DNA of 64,000 nt, from contig SJOL01008450.1 in NCBI GenBank assembly GCA_004794785.1, positions 268,868-332,867 of the forward strand. Direction: 5' to 3'. This DNA comes from Opisthorchis felineus. Taxonomy: Eukaryota > Platyhelminthes > Trematoda > Opisthorchiida > Opisthorchiidae. Positions within the stretch are counted from its first letter, which is position 1. Every line of letters starts with the position of its first letter. This document shows positions 1 through 11,530 of this stretch, piece after piece. The notes under the pieces are model-generated. The model made no database searches and was not told the origin of the DNA. It worked only from the letters and a program-made list of their open reading frames with translations. The position numbers and the translations under genes are program-made.

Positions 1-623
1 GTTCAAGAAGAGGACGGATATTCAGTTTTTAAAAACAACATGCAAATGAGAGTTTGGCTTTCCTGTCCAATAGCCTGTAACTATTTAGTTGGCGTCTTTC
101 CACTGAACAACTCCGCAGCGAAGGGCTATCATCTTTACAACAGTATGGTGGGTACTTTCTGTGTTCACAAGAAGTTAAAGAAGTTGAAAACAGCCAGCGA
201 TAATTGAAAGCTGCCGCAGTAGTTCACTGGCTACTGGTTAGCGAAAGTGAACTAGGAGATTGCAAGCATCAGTACCCTATTCGAACCATTATTTATGTAT
301 CTGGAGAAAATATATGATTCGCCCACAATATAATTGTTTAAAATTATAATACTGTGGGATGTAAAGTATTGTAGTGAGTAGTACTTTTGCGTTCTTCTTT
401 TGCCTCCTGCCCCCTGTTACGTTAGTCTTCGTTCATATTGATTTTCAACTGCCTTATATGCGCTCCACTCTAGTGCCCTTGCCACTAACTTATATCACGT
501 AGTTTTACTTGAGGCAACGACCGCTTTCTGGAATAAGCTTCTACATGCACGGGACATGAACTGATCTGATTCGTTGGAACCGCCTCTTCATTTTTTCACA
601 CTATTTCTCCGTTACTGCAGTTT
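1..623. other. No gene recognised
   Basis: AT-rich sequence with no recognisable coding segment, RNA gene or repeat. A splice-like tract precedes 624, which may be downstream sequence of the candidate exon on the minus strand. Confidence 0.5.
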
Positions 624-822
624 TCATAGTCCTCTCTGTGCCCAGGTGAGATGAATTCCATTGATCCACTTCAAAGCCAGTAATGAGGAATTTGAATCTT
701 GCACATGCACAGGGGGATACCGCTCCTCAGTCATGTAAGGAAAACGTATTCTGCTGAACTCAGGTCTATTCAGAGTTTTCAGTGGAATATCACAGGCGTT
801 AGTAAATGCCGTATCCAGCATC
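624..822 (-). CDS. Candidate terminal exon, unknown protein
   Basis: I do not recognise this protein. On the minus strand an acceptor-like TTGGTTAG (with an AATTGAC branch-like motif upstream) ends at 823. It is followed by an open frame that begins at an ATG one base in and runs about 65 codons to a TGA at 624. The translation has ordinary protein composition, for example FPYMTEERYPPVHVQ in the middle and ALKWINGIHLTWAQRG at the end. There is no donor site before the stop, so it would be a last coding exon. A frame this short is expected by chance many times in the window; only the adjacent acceptor and composition favour it. Confidence 0.22.
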
Positions 823-1310
823 CTAACCAATGAAGTCAATTAACTCTGCAGCTCTGTAACGGAAGTGAAAAGAGCGGTGCTGAAAACTCGATAAATTTTA
901 TTTTGGGTGTACGCAACCTCTTAAAAACACGTTCAAAATAGCCTACTTTGGTGTGGTGAGTGTTCGGAAATTTAAGAAGTCCAGAACAGATTTGAAACTC
1001 TGATTTGATATAACCCCCATAAGGGGCCAAATGTACGATTTAGGGTAGAGTGGCCACAGCACGAAAGGTCACGGATAGGTTGGCAGTACTCGTTTTGAAT
1101 TGCCGGTTTGGTAGTTTCTAGACCGACGTTGTTGATAGTATCTCGCGAGTGACCATTAAATCTAGCTCATCTATTGTAATTACATACGTGGCACCACACA
1201 ATCCCACCGTATACTTTCTGCGCGAGTAGTTTTGCTTCCTTTTGTTTTCCTTACTTCACCTCGGCCCGTCACTCTGAGTTCCAGATAATCCCATGGTTGA
1301 GGTGCGAATT

Positions 1311-1326
1311 TGCTAACCGGAAAATG
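1311..1326 (+). repeat. Fragment resembling SINE 'CTAACCGGAA' segment
   Basis: TGCTAACCGGAAAATG resembles the segment just before the B box in the tRNA-like remnant at 15640-15770. Similar pieces lie near 2861, 20771 and 44106. The match is short, so this may be coincidence. Confidence 0.2.
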
Positions 1327-1342
1327 TGCTTACGCACATTAG

Positions 1343-1424
1343 CTTACTAGCACTCATTACGTCTTGCCTGCCGAACGAACCAAGCTGCACAGCCCTCAAA
1401 CGTTTAGCCGGCTTCATTCCTTAG
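1343..1424 (+). CDS. Candidate internal exon, unknown protein
   Basis: An 82-base stretch sits between an acceptor-like CTTACGCACATTAG and a strong donor TTAG|GTAAGC. It is open in the frame that reads TSTHYVLPAERTKLHSP and continues SRLHSL. It is short and unrecognised. The consensus donor is the main evidence, and no partner exon could be matched by phase. Confidence 0.15.
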
Positions 1425-3172
1425 GTAAGCAAATGTTACAAATCAGCATATCACATTATCCCCAAACTTTCGAGATGAACCAACCACTGAAACCAAGTAT
1501 ACCGATGAAGCCAATCTCAAAACCAATGTGTGGCCCAAGCTTGATTTATTGCCGTCGTTGTTTCACAAGGCTTTGGGTTCCTCCTCCTAAATTTATTTGA
1601 GTGGATGATACATCACATAGAGCAAATACATGGCCAACAGGAGTACTACAAAAAATCAGGCAAAATAGTGAAGATTTATCATTGTTTTAGCATGCGTAAG
1701 TGCATAACCTCGTTCAGTAAGGAGGGACAACCCAGTTTTATCTGATTTCATCATGAATTAGAACTCTGGTCGTCCAAAGTTCCAAGTAATTGTCTTACAA
1801 CTGCACGAAAAATGCCCGCTGGAACTACCGACCAATGTGTTTACGGTTCAGCGATTTTTATGACTTTCTTGCTGTCTCTTCGGTCAGGTGGCTTAGGTGA
1901 AAAAGTTTGAAACTCAAATCTCCAAACGCGACTGAGTTAAATTTTTGACCTACAAACCTGATGCTGGCATCCTAAGATAGCTAAGAAAACATCCGGCCAC
2001 ACGTGCATGATTATGCTATGTATGGCTTTAAATTTCATATATAAGCTAGGTCTTTGGTGATTTCCTTGGCTTCTGGGTTAACGGAATACGCCTTTTCCAA
2101 TGACGTAGCACGTTTAATGCATTAGCAGTCTATCGGAAGTCAGGGCGATCCATTATGACTACGTTATTCTCAGTTCACAAATATCCACCTAGAAGGTGTG
2201 TGCAACTTTGGACTCCAGCACCACGAGGCAAAATGAAACACAGTCCGACGGATTTTTTTTAAGAATCAAGTTGATTTTCTAGCGAAAGTTACAGATGCGA
2301 CCATCACGATTCGAGTCATGCAGTGCTCCCAGAATCCTTAATTTAACTGTGAACCTCAATTTTTGCCCACATAGTTAAAAGTAGCCCACTGTGAATGTTT
2401 GCACTGACTTATCTCTTTTGACTTTGCTTTTGTATCTCACATCATCGCGGTTAATTATTTACACGAAATGTATGGAGGCACATCGTATCCTTGGTTGAAT
2501 TTTAATGGAATAACGCGGCATTAATATACCAAGGAGCAATCGGAAACATCAAACCGTAAAACTCGTTATAGTTAGGTTACTTTGCTCCACTACAATTCAA
2601 AATATATGTCCTACACAACGCTCAATTTTTCCGAATTTATTTGCACTTTGGAGGGGTATTCTCATAATGTGTGCTGCTACACTGGCCAAAGTACGTGATT
2701 TCTGTCAAAAATGCACACCGATCACAAAAAGCTGGTGTATACATGAGGGACTTTGGAGGGTGAATCACCTAGTTCCACATTTTGTCTACTCTCTGCATTG
2801 ACAAATTGCTAAAAGCCTATCATGGATTCTAAACCCTCCGGTTAACGATGCTCAGCCACGTAACCTACTACCAAAGGTCGTGAATTAAATGGTTAAATTA
2901 GCTGACCTGACCTGGTCGAAGCGAACCGTTAGTGACACGTCGAGGTAAGATAAGCCACCGTAAATTATTTCAGTTGTCCTTAGGATGTGCAAATTACCCT
3001 CATATGCAAATCAACGGTGGAGAGTCCAGTGTACACTTTTTGTCGACTAACGTAAGCTATCATGAGGCATGGCAACCAATGGGATTACCTTGTTAAAAAG
3101 TGAACAGAATACTGCTACTGCTATAATAAACCGCCAAAAATCAAGCAAACAAAACATGAGAGCATACCATCG
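1425..3172. other. No gene recognised; possible SINE scrap at 2861-2888
   Basis: Nothing coding seen. Bases 2861-2888 (taacctactaccaaaggtcg, then tgaatt) resemble the anticodon-arm to B-box part of the tRNA-like remnant at 15640, but the B box is lost. Confidence 0.35.
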
Positions 3173-3686
3173 TCACATGAATGCCGTTGTATACATTATC
3201 CCCGTTATTTGCACCACAAATATGCCATAAATGTTAGCCAGATCTGCTGTCAGTTGAACAATATCCACGTACTTTACGCTTTCCCCTCCAAATAATGACA
3301 TACATTGGTTGTAGACTTCACATTGTAAAGAACGTTCAGGAAATTTTCGACAGTATAAAGAAGTACCATCCAAAAAACTGTAGGAGTGCATACCAACCTT
3401 TGGCGCGTTTGAAATCCACATTTGCATCCCCCAATAGCTCCCATTTCTGGGCCAAATCATCTCCTAAGGTTTGATCCCAAGTATCCGAGGAAGAATTCAA
3501 AACTGTGCTTTCTCTCCAACAGGAACGGCGAAGGCATGTTTGGCATAAGCGTCTTTGGGTATCGCAATGAGAATCCTTTAAGTAGGACTGGCGTTCAGTA
3601 ATCCGTTCATTGAAAACAATGTTGACTAACGGAGAATTCGTTGTGCAGTAAAAACTGTTCTTTTGAGGTGGAAGAAATGATGCTTT
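3173..3686 (-). CDS. Candidate coding locus split across two frames
   Basis: On the minus strand a good acceptor (GTCTTTATTTCAG) ends at 3687. A frame then runs from 3686 through about 3398 with protein-like sequence (KASFLPPQKNSFYCTTNS at the start, DDLAQKWELLGDANVDFKRA near the end), with a possible donor AAG|GTTGGTATG at 3398. A second overlapping frame continues to a stop at 3173 (LDGTSLYCRKFPERS, then VKYVDIVQLTADLANIYG). The second is offset by one base, and a run of six T lies in the overlap. Either this is two exons, one gene with a frameshift or sequencing error, or chance. The 20-base gap from the donor to the next CAG is too short for an intron and gives the wrong phase. Function unknown. 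Confidence 0.27.
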
Positions 3687-4514
3687 CTGAAATAAAGACA
3701 TTGTGGATTGTTTTCAGGCCATTGTTCGTAAAAGTTTCACACAATACAAGGCTCTAAATTGGACAAAAGTGGTATCTTGCCCAAGGCTGCTCAAGAGAGC
3801 TTGTCTGTTTTATTTCGATATTATACAAATATCTAAAGTTTGGTAGTGATAGACGAACTAGTGTCTCAAGTAGTAGGCTGAGCGATGGAAAACTGATTGG
3901 TTAGATTCATTTCATCGAATGACCTTGCAAAAAATATACGGCTCACAACAAAAGGAGCCAGTTGTTTTACGTACCCTTGAAACAGCGACCATCACTGGAC
4001 GCATTATTACGTATACCCAGACAGGTTCACTTTTGCATACTACGCTGAGTGATAATACATCCGGCGCCATTCCCATGTATCGTCATGGAACTCATGACGT
4101 CAAGCTTGGCTGACTTTTCGTTGATGCAAACGATTCTCGATGGCGTAGTACATGCATTCAGTCTCAGACTTAAATGATTTTCACTGGCATCGGGCGATGA
4201 ATGAACCGAAATGCTGCATGTTCTGCACATTTGTGATTTTATCAACCGTCGCAGCGAGTATACCAGTTGAATACAACTTAATGGATCCGCTTAGTTATGA
4301 AAACTGATAGCTTCCAGAAGACAATAATGAATTTTGAATCTTATAGTGTACTAAAGGCTCGCAAAATTGTATTTTGCATAGACTGCCCATCACACTTTGC
4401 GGGTTTACTAAAATATCGTACATAGAAGCATATTTGCCCCACATCCAAATTCTAGCCAACAGTTTTAATAAATGTATTCCATTTTCTTGCAAAGTAAAAG
4501 ATTACTACAAAGGG
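3687..4514. other. No gene recognised
   Basis: Only short overlapping frames on both strands, without splice support or recognisable similarity. Confidence 0.45.
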
Positions 4515-4542
4515 TATAGTCATGCTTTTAGGCATGACTATA
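4515..4542. repeat. Perfect 11-bp hairpin, 6-base loop
   Basis: TATAGTCATGC (4515-4525) and GCATGACTATA (4532-4542) are exact reverse complements around the loop TTTTAG. One mismatch further out, two more G-C pairs can form. No adjacent gene explains it. Confidence 0.8.
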
Positions 4543-4870
4543 ACCAGTTGGGTGAAAATCTACAGTACCTTTGTCAACATCCATGCAGGCAGGTTAACAA
4601 TAATGCAAATTGAGACTTGCTCAATGAAAAGCGCAGATTGTCCCTTTTTATGATGTCATTTAACCAGGTATGCTGCTGAGCATCCATACTGGCGCCACAC
4701 TACAATACAATTAGTGACCCATCTAGATGCGGACATCTTAAATTCACTCAATATGATACTGGCTATGAAAATACCAACAATGATGGAGGAAATCCCCGAC
4801 AACAGTCACAATACTTTACTCATGTGGCGCCTTTAAGGTAGAGGTATCACACCTAACATCGAATGAGACT

Positions 4871-4900
4871 GCTCTACTACCGGTGTCCCAAACTTAAGAG
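4871..4900 (-). repeat. Possible eroded hammerhead-family fragment
   Basis: The minus strand reads GGGACACCGGTAGTAGAG. This resembles the GGACGAAACCGGTAGTGGG segment of the better copies, but the GAAA is reduced to A and the core is lost. Too short to be sure. Confidence 0.25.
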
Positions 4901-5456
4901 GTTTACAAGGTTCTGATTTCTGTTTCATCTACTTGAAGGGTTGAAGTAGTTGAATCTCAATGATGGTTACATTGGACAATTTGACGGATGACCCGAAAGT
5001 GCAGTGTGTCAAATCCGAGATCTATTAGAGTATAAGTGGAGCATGTATTACAGTGGATGGTCACGCAACAAACTCATAATACTTGAGGATGGAGTAAAGA
5101 GCATTTATTTATTTATTCATCCACAACTCAAAAATGGTACTCATGTATGACACTGATCAATCCTCACCGTTTCTAACAATATATTTCTGAAGCGAGATTC
5201 AACAACACTAGAGAAAGGCAAAGCACACGAAAAACAAAGAGACCTAGGCCAGAGCAGATGCAGCCAAATACGGAGTCGCATGCAATCTAAATTAACTGTA
5301 TTCGGGAAACCATGCTCAAACCGGGTTTACTTAGCGTTACTTGCTAGTTATCATGGGGTCAGTAAACATCGCAACTTGCACGTTATGTGCCAAACGCAAA
5401 ATCTGAAGTACTCAGACCGAATTCGCACACGATTCCATGCGCTCACATGCTTTCAA

Positions 5457-5457
5457 N
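5457..5457. other. Ambiguous base (N)
   Basis: The only unresolved base in the window, about 70 bases upstream of the TA microsatellite. Suggests reduced read support there. Confidence 0.95.
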
Positions 5458-5523
5458 AGAAGTACAACCTAGAACAGATACTCAATTATGTAATGTTAGC
5501 TACAGACTTCCAGGGTTATATTG

Positions 5524-5529
5524 TATACA

Positions 5530-5562
<33 letters not shown>
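5524..5562. repeat. TA microsatellite
   Basis: About 39 bases of nearly pure TA, interrupted near the start by CATATATG. The two small frames running through it (IYVYIYIYIY) are artefacts. Confidence 0.95.
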
Positions 5563-8500
5563 TGCAGCATAAAACAGATGTCATGAAACACGGCCGTAAT
5601 ATAAAAGAACGTTGCTATCTTGTATGAATAAACTCACGTCTGCAATCATCGTGGCACTGATCAGCTGGAATTGGGGATAAATCAGCACGATTTTTAAAAA
5701 AAAAGGAAACTTCCGCCATTCTTGAACACTACCGAGTGAACGGTTGTTCAGATATACATTCGTTCAAATGTTGTTCATCTTACTCCGTCTTTCCGATTGA
5801 AGTAGGCAGAATCATCGCGTAGAAACTCATGAAGCAACACGCAACGATTAGGAAGGGAATACTAGCAGATTGGTTTATTACTACCGGATGGGGAATAAAG
5901 ACTTCGGGACAAACCATATTGGACTACGTAACCTCTGACATGGAACCATGTGTATCAAAATTCATACCTTAGTTCCGTTCATCGTCGATGGAAAAATGAC
6001 CGGACTATTTTATCGTGTACCTTGAATCGATTGCGTGACACATCCAAGAAGTCAGCGTTCATTTTACACACAACACTCAAGCAATTGTCAGAGTGACCCA
6101 TAGTTATTTATCAGCCTGACTTTGCTGACTTGATGGGAAGCCGGCTATAGCTTCTTGGTACGTTAACAGTAATAATCACCGGAATTCCTCTGTTACCCAT
6201 TTTGTCATGAACTTATTCAAGGTCCAAGTTTGGACCTTTGCGAGATATAGACACTTGTCACCTGCACGACCACAATGGTCATGCCTACAACGTCCCAGGG
6301 TATTTGCGCATTAGTTTATATGAAATCATCCATATAACAAAAGCTACCTTGTTCTTACGATTTCGTGTTTGGCCTTTTTTACCTTGTTTTCTGAGAAGAT
6401 GCAAGCAATTCTGCTGGCTTATCTCATCTACGATAATCGTGTTGAATGGAACTTAGTTGCGGGGCTTGTAGTCGCACCCGTACTAAGGTGTGGCTTTCAA
6501 CTGATAAGTTCGTGGATCAAGCCCATTCTAGACTTTCTGGTCGCCCACGCCGTATGATAGCATCTCAGCCTTTGCGCATTGCAAAATATCGGCAAGACAT
6601 CGCTGATGAAGCATGATAGGATTTGCTTGATATGACGGTCCGCACAACCCCAGCAGACAATTAAATATGCAAGGAATAGACACAAATCTCCTTATAACAC
6701 GCACATTATTAGGTAGTTGATGGTCGCTTTAGGCCGGTAAAAACATTTCTAGGTGCAAGTGATTTGCATTCGACCACCGGTGGTTGGGTACCTCCCTATG
6801 ATCTCTTGTTAGCATAATTATGGATTTGGCCTTATAGAGATTTGTATCAGGTGCATTACCAATGAAGCGCCCGAAATAAGTACAACAATTTTCCCTGGGG
6901 GTCGGTTGGTCTCTCCGGCCAGATAAAGTTCACGTTTGAAGCTTCGAAGAGTTGTTGGTACCAGTTATCTTCATTTGATGACGCAACTCTTGCAGATTTC
7001 CTTAGACGATTTTGTTACCTAGGACTCATAGGATACAAAACGATACTATATTCTACGTAACCACATGGCCAGTGGCGCAGGATTATCTGAAAACTGTTCA
7101 TCATTCATTTACGAACAGTAGCATGTTCCTTTTTCGCCTTCAAGCACTTCTTACTGACGAAGAGTGATTTTTTTCTAGTGGGAAAATTCAGTTCCTTGAA
7201 GGCGGATAAAGTTTCCCCGATGAAAGACTGCACTCAACTTTCCCACTTATTTCTTTGTGTTGTGACTGAGTGCTTGCTTTTCATATTCCGTCTTTGTCAA
7301 ACTTTGCAAAAATAAATTGAGTACTCAAAGTTATGAACCCTGCTGAGTCAACCGTTTTTGCATGGACAATAGAGTAAGACCCATCATCTGTCTGTTCTGA
7401 TTACCACCCAAAGTTCTGCAACAGGGTCGGCAAATTTTGTGGATGTTGTTCATATACTTTTGTCGTCGATATTCCATCGCGAGATTATAATCAGTCTGTT
7501 TGTTTCCCTATTTTTCAGGGATCCTGGAAATTCTAACAAAAGCAACAAAAGCACGAGCGCGTATCCATTTTTCAACGTTTTTCCTATGATTCAGGAAATA
7601 CAGTGTGAGTGAACTAAATCACTTCTGATGGAATTATTTCCAATGAATAAATGCGAACAAAAAAATAGTTGTACTTATACTTGGGTTTCACGTTTGGTCG
7701 GGAGGTTCACGGGACCTTTTAATGGTTGCTTTGGGATTTTAATTCGGAACCGTAGTCAGTCTGCGCTGAACAAAGATGAGAAAAAACGTGCTGCTGTTTT
7801 TACCCTGTTTGGAAATTTCGACAGTGAAAGTGAATTGAACCGGCGAACTTCCGGTTAGTAGCGGGAAGCTGTGATATCAGGCCAGCGGGATCGTCTAAAC
7901 AGCACAACCAATCTACGCGTAGAGAGAATTTAGCAATGCTGATCTTCTAACCGCGTTGTTAATATCATTTGATCCGGCTGATGAATAAACGACCCTCCAG
8001 AGGGGATGTCAACATTGCTTTCGCTACATCCTACTTTTAGATAGCTACCTACGGTTTCTAGTTAGTAAGGAAAATTCACAGTTTGATTTTATACTTCGTG
8101 CCACAGGTAGGGGTAAACTATGCTGAAAAGCGAAGCAGAACTCAGCATCATCAGCCCATCTCACATATGTGGAAATGCTTTAACCTACCATCTTCTGATT
8201 AGCAAGTCTATCTGAAAAACCCACCTTTCCCATCAGAAGCTCACTACTTCTTACACTAAAGAAGAAGAAGAAGGTTTATTGTTGAGCCGGTTGACGGTCA
8301 GGGATTTCCGCAGTGAGTTTGTAGATAACGAAAACCCCAAAGAATGAAAAAATGACCGTTTTTCCACTTGTGACGCTAAAGGATTGATCTGTGAAAAGTT
8401 AGCCCTGCATCATCATACACACTGCCGCTTCCCAAAAATCAAAGTAAGGAAGTCAGCTGTGCATTTAACTACTTTATTTATCGACAAGCTCCATGGTAAA

Positions 8501-8940
8501 AGTACCTTTAAATCGTCCAACCCTTTTCTACGGCCAACTTCAACCGGCCATTTGGCACCTATTGTAGACGTTTTAGATTAGTTGAGTTGGGGACAGGAGG
8601 TCAGCTACTTCTCATCAAGAGCAAACAAATAAAATGGCATAGTATTTGGGAAAATACTGTGATTCACTTCCAAATGATTATTTATCATGTAAGAACCATT
8701 TGTACGGAACGAAGCCAAATTATTAATGCGGGTCTTCAATTGCCCGATAGCTGCAATTGGACGAAGGACTGGGATTACACCTGGATTCAAATGAGAAACA
8801 CGCAGGAAACAATCAAGATAAGGCTTTGAAAATCACACAACAGCTTCCAAAAATGAGTTAGAATAAGTTTGGTAGTGCTCAGAAGGTACCTGCTGTGAGC
8901 AGTCGAATTTGGAGCCAGACAACATTTTTTTACTTCCTGC

Positions 8941-8975
8941 GCCTATCTGTTGAGCCTCAAGAGGGGCGAAACCAT
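8941..8975 (+). ncRNA. Decayed hammerhead ribozyme motif (copy D)
   Basis: Stem I left arm GCCTAT is followed by core CTGTTGA (8947-8953), a perfect five-pair stem II (GCCTC / GGGGC with one T-G wobble, loop AAGA) and the invariant GAAA (8968-8971). The first bases after GAAA are CC, as in the family, but the CCGGTA cleavage segment is replaced, so self-cleavage is not expected. Upstream TGCGCCTAT matches TGTGCCTAC of the copy at 16650. The plus-strand frame through 8895-9128 overlaps this motif and is therefore unlikely to be coding. Confidence 0.5.
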
Positions 8976-9481
8976 GCCACGGACTGCCGCAAAGTTTTCA
9001 GCAACCTTATGAGTAGTCTGTTACGTCTAAAAAACAAACCCTCATTAAATCCAAGTGATGTGTTCCGCATTGGGGTTTTCATAGTCCATAATCGCCATCA
9101 AATTGCATTACTGGTTGAGCTCCCCTAGATCTTGTTGTCAGTTTCCTTTGATGTATGTTGTTTCTCCGAAACACCCATACAATACTGCAATTCGGTCAAC
9201 CATCTCAAGCCGCTCGGGGTGAACCCACATTTCCTGCACTTTGTTCCTCGGGTTTTAGGTGCTCATGACTTGTGATATCTACAGCGATGGTATTTTGCTT
9301 AGCCTCGGGCTAAGTGCGCTTTACTAAACTGGATTCCAATAAACATTTGCGTTTGCGCCGTTAGGTTGACTGATTCAATGAAGACAAATGCATCGTCACT
9401 CGGTAAACGGTGTTTGTTGCATCAGCATGCGCTCTGACAAACGGCAACTCTTAAACTGAGAAAGACAGCTAGTCTAGTGGC
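8976..9481. other. No gene recognised; may include eroded 5' part of the RTE relic
   Basis: No readable frame. The retroelement may extend upstream of 9482, but I could not align it. Confidence 0.35.
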
Positions 9482-9780
9482 TTCCAACGGTTACTCCGGA
9501 CAGCAAGAATTACAGATGAATTGATTCTGGCAGGTGATGTGAATGCTAAGGTTTGCCGAATAAGCCTTGAGCGAGCCCAACTTAATGGTTAATTCGATAT
9601 TGACGCACACCAAACAGATAACGGCGGAGCGACTTTTTCAATGTGCTGAACATCATTTGTTCCCATTCAGAACAAACGCTCACACGGGGTAACCTGGAAT
9701 TCACCTAATGTAAAAGGTTGTAACTATGATCTGGATGGTCTTTGGAGACAGATGAAAGAAGCCATCCTGACAGCCTATGA
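9482..9780 (+). pseudogene. Endonuclease segment of RTE relic
   Basis: The frame starting at 9482 reads QRLLRTARITDELILAGDVN followed by AKV. The AGDxNA block is the Asp/Asn-containing motif of the APE-like endonuclease of RTE elements. It continues as CRISLERAQLNG, then a stop, then FDIDAHQTDNG. A frameshift follows (AEHHLFPFRTNAHT in another frame), then a segment reading RQMKEAILTAYETVFP that matches the linker after the endonuclease. At least one in-frame stop and one frameshift make it non-functional. Confidence 0.82.
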
Positions 9781-9865
9781 AACCGTCTTCCCGAGGTAGT
9801 TTTTGTAACAAGAGACAAACGCGTACTGTTTCAGCTACTCTGATCAGCTGGTCCAAGGAGGACAG

Positions 9866-11041
9866 GTGCTGGTAAAACTATTTGCAGAGGAGATGAAACA
9901 TCGGTTCATTCACAGAAATGTCGTCTTGAACGATGTGCTCAACAGCTGGCTGACATCAAATCAAACTTTGGGAAGACCAGACGAGCCTGACTGGAACGTG
10001 GATACCAGTATGCCATCAAAAAATGGAAGTCCAGCATGCAGTTTCATTGATTCAGCCCAAAAAATACCTGTCCCAGATGGTTGGCATCCTATACTCTTCA
10101 AAGCATCTGGCCAGTCTGTCGAAGTTAACCAAAAGATCTAACTCCAAGATATCTGGAATGAGGGCAAACTTTTAACAGATTAGAGCGCTTTGACGGTGTT
10201 TCTTATGCTGAGTATTGTGCAAGGACATCGTGCAAAAACTACCGATGCACCAGTCCAGTGGAGGTAGCTTCCAAGATGTTGTCTGGTATTATCCTACACA
10301 GGTTTGCCCATCATCGCAGGAATCAGACTCCTGAGAATCACTCTGGGTATCGCTCTGGTCACGGTTGAATCGATCATATTTTCATCTTGCAACATGTGCT
10401 GGAACTGCGCCACTCCCTCCAGCAAAAACAGTGATTGTTTTTCTCCAACTAAAATCCGCATTTGAATCAGAAATTGCAGCGGTGTCTGGGGATGAAAAGC
10501 CTCCGTTCTAAATTTTTGTATCCTATGGAGAATCTTTATGTCTCTTCCCATGGAAGCGTATATGTGTATTGCAGATTCATCCGAGTCCACCCAACATACT
10601 GGTGTCAAGCAGGTTTGTTCTCTGTCTCACTTCCTCTTCAACTGGGTAATCGACATGCTGCTTTCATCTAATTTACTGCCCTCTAAAAACGCGGAAGTTG
10701 AAATACTCCCAAAGCGTTCCCTCATGGACACTGAGTACGCCGGTGATATTTATCTCCTTGGACCAGACTCTTTACAAATGCTTAGTGAGTTAAATAACCT
10801 AAATAATTCTGATGCACAGTTCAGTATGCGCTTCTCACCAGCACAGTGCAAAGTGACGCTGCAAGATTGGGTGGAACCAAACATAAACCTCCCGTTTGTA
10901 GGTGTAGTATATAAATTTGTCTATCTAGGCAGCTGCATAAATCCTGGCAGACCGGTGAAAGAAGAGGCCGTTTTCTTATCTGAGAAGGTCAGGAGAGCGT
11001 TTGCAAACATCCGATATGGCTCCGACGTGGTACCAGCTTGA
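9866..11041 (+). pseudogene. Reverse transcriptase segment of RTE relic
   Basis: Pieces of RVT_1 follow in order: PDGWHPILFKASGQS (10075-10117) matches the 'PGPDGLPPALFK' region, and IILHRFAHHRRNQTPENHSG then IDHIFILQHVLELRHS (10290-10415) match the palm entry. From 10580, TGVKQVCSLSHFLFNWVIDM matches the 'GVRQGCPLSPFLFN' block. DTEYAGDIYLLG (catalytic box at 10736-10747) has YAGD in place of YADD, so the first catalytic aspartate is gone. MRFSPAQCKVTLQDW and KFVYLGSCINPG complete the thumb-side blocks. Frames change between pieces. The uninterrupted stretch 10538-11041 is the longest frame in the window but is still a relic. Confidence 0.88.
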
Positions 11042-11530
11042 TTGTTAGGGATATAGTATACAATGCTGTGTCCATATATTTCCTACCTTATTGAGCAGAC
11101 AAGTGAGTTCTTCATGTGGAGTACCTACGGAGGCTCCCTTTGACACTTATGGTGCCTCCCAAGAATTGCACCGGCACCTGCGGAACATCAGATCAGTAGA
11201 TATCAGATACGCTGGATTTTTCAAATGTTTAATCTTCCCCGATAGCTGCTCTCGCTCCACGAGTTACGCCGATTAGTCCATGTACTTCATATGCCAGAGG
11301 ACCATATGTCCTCCCCACCCAGTTTTGTATCGGGTGTAGACGACCCAGGGGCTGTTAGTCCATAATTCAGCAACGCAGCATGAAAATCAGCTCAGTCGCG
11401 TTGATAAATACCGTCTCCCCGGATGGGGACCCCAGGAAGCTGCAAGCCACTAGCTAGTACTCCTCGCAGATATGGCTGTGTCAAGATGCCAATGACGGTC
11501 TTGCAACACACTTGTCACCTTCACTCAGTT

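Larger units (their letters stand above)
4901..8940. other. No gene recognised over 4 kb
   Basis: No supported exon. Contains a TA microsatellite (5524-5562), an unknown base at 5457, a 12-bp palindrome ACCACCGGTGGT (6773-6784) and a short GAA run near 8262. Open frames here are no longer than chance predicts. Confidence 0.45.
9482..11530 (+). mobile_element. RTE-like non-LTR retrotransposon relic
   Basis: Fragments of one retrotransposon protein appear in the right order on the plus strand. An endonuclease segment is at 9482-9780, a linker and early reverse transcriptase at about 9990-10460, the RT core and C-terminal tail at 10580-11040, and a distal tail to about 11,530 (HVLHMP near 11290, then LLADMAVSRCQ near 11460). 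This order (APE-type endonuclease, RVT_1 reverse transcriptase, ETW-type tail) is that of RTE-clade LINEs. Many stops and frameshifts, plus loss of the catalytic YADD, show it is dead and old. I could not find target-site duplications or a 3' tandem tail, so the ends are approximate. Assignment to RTE rests on remembered family motifs, not a search. Confidence 0.88.

Noticed and set aside
8895..9128. 77-codon plus-strand frame
   Set aside because: It runs through a hammerhead-family motif, so the open frame is more likely accidental.
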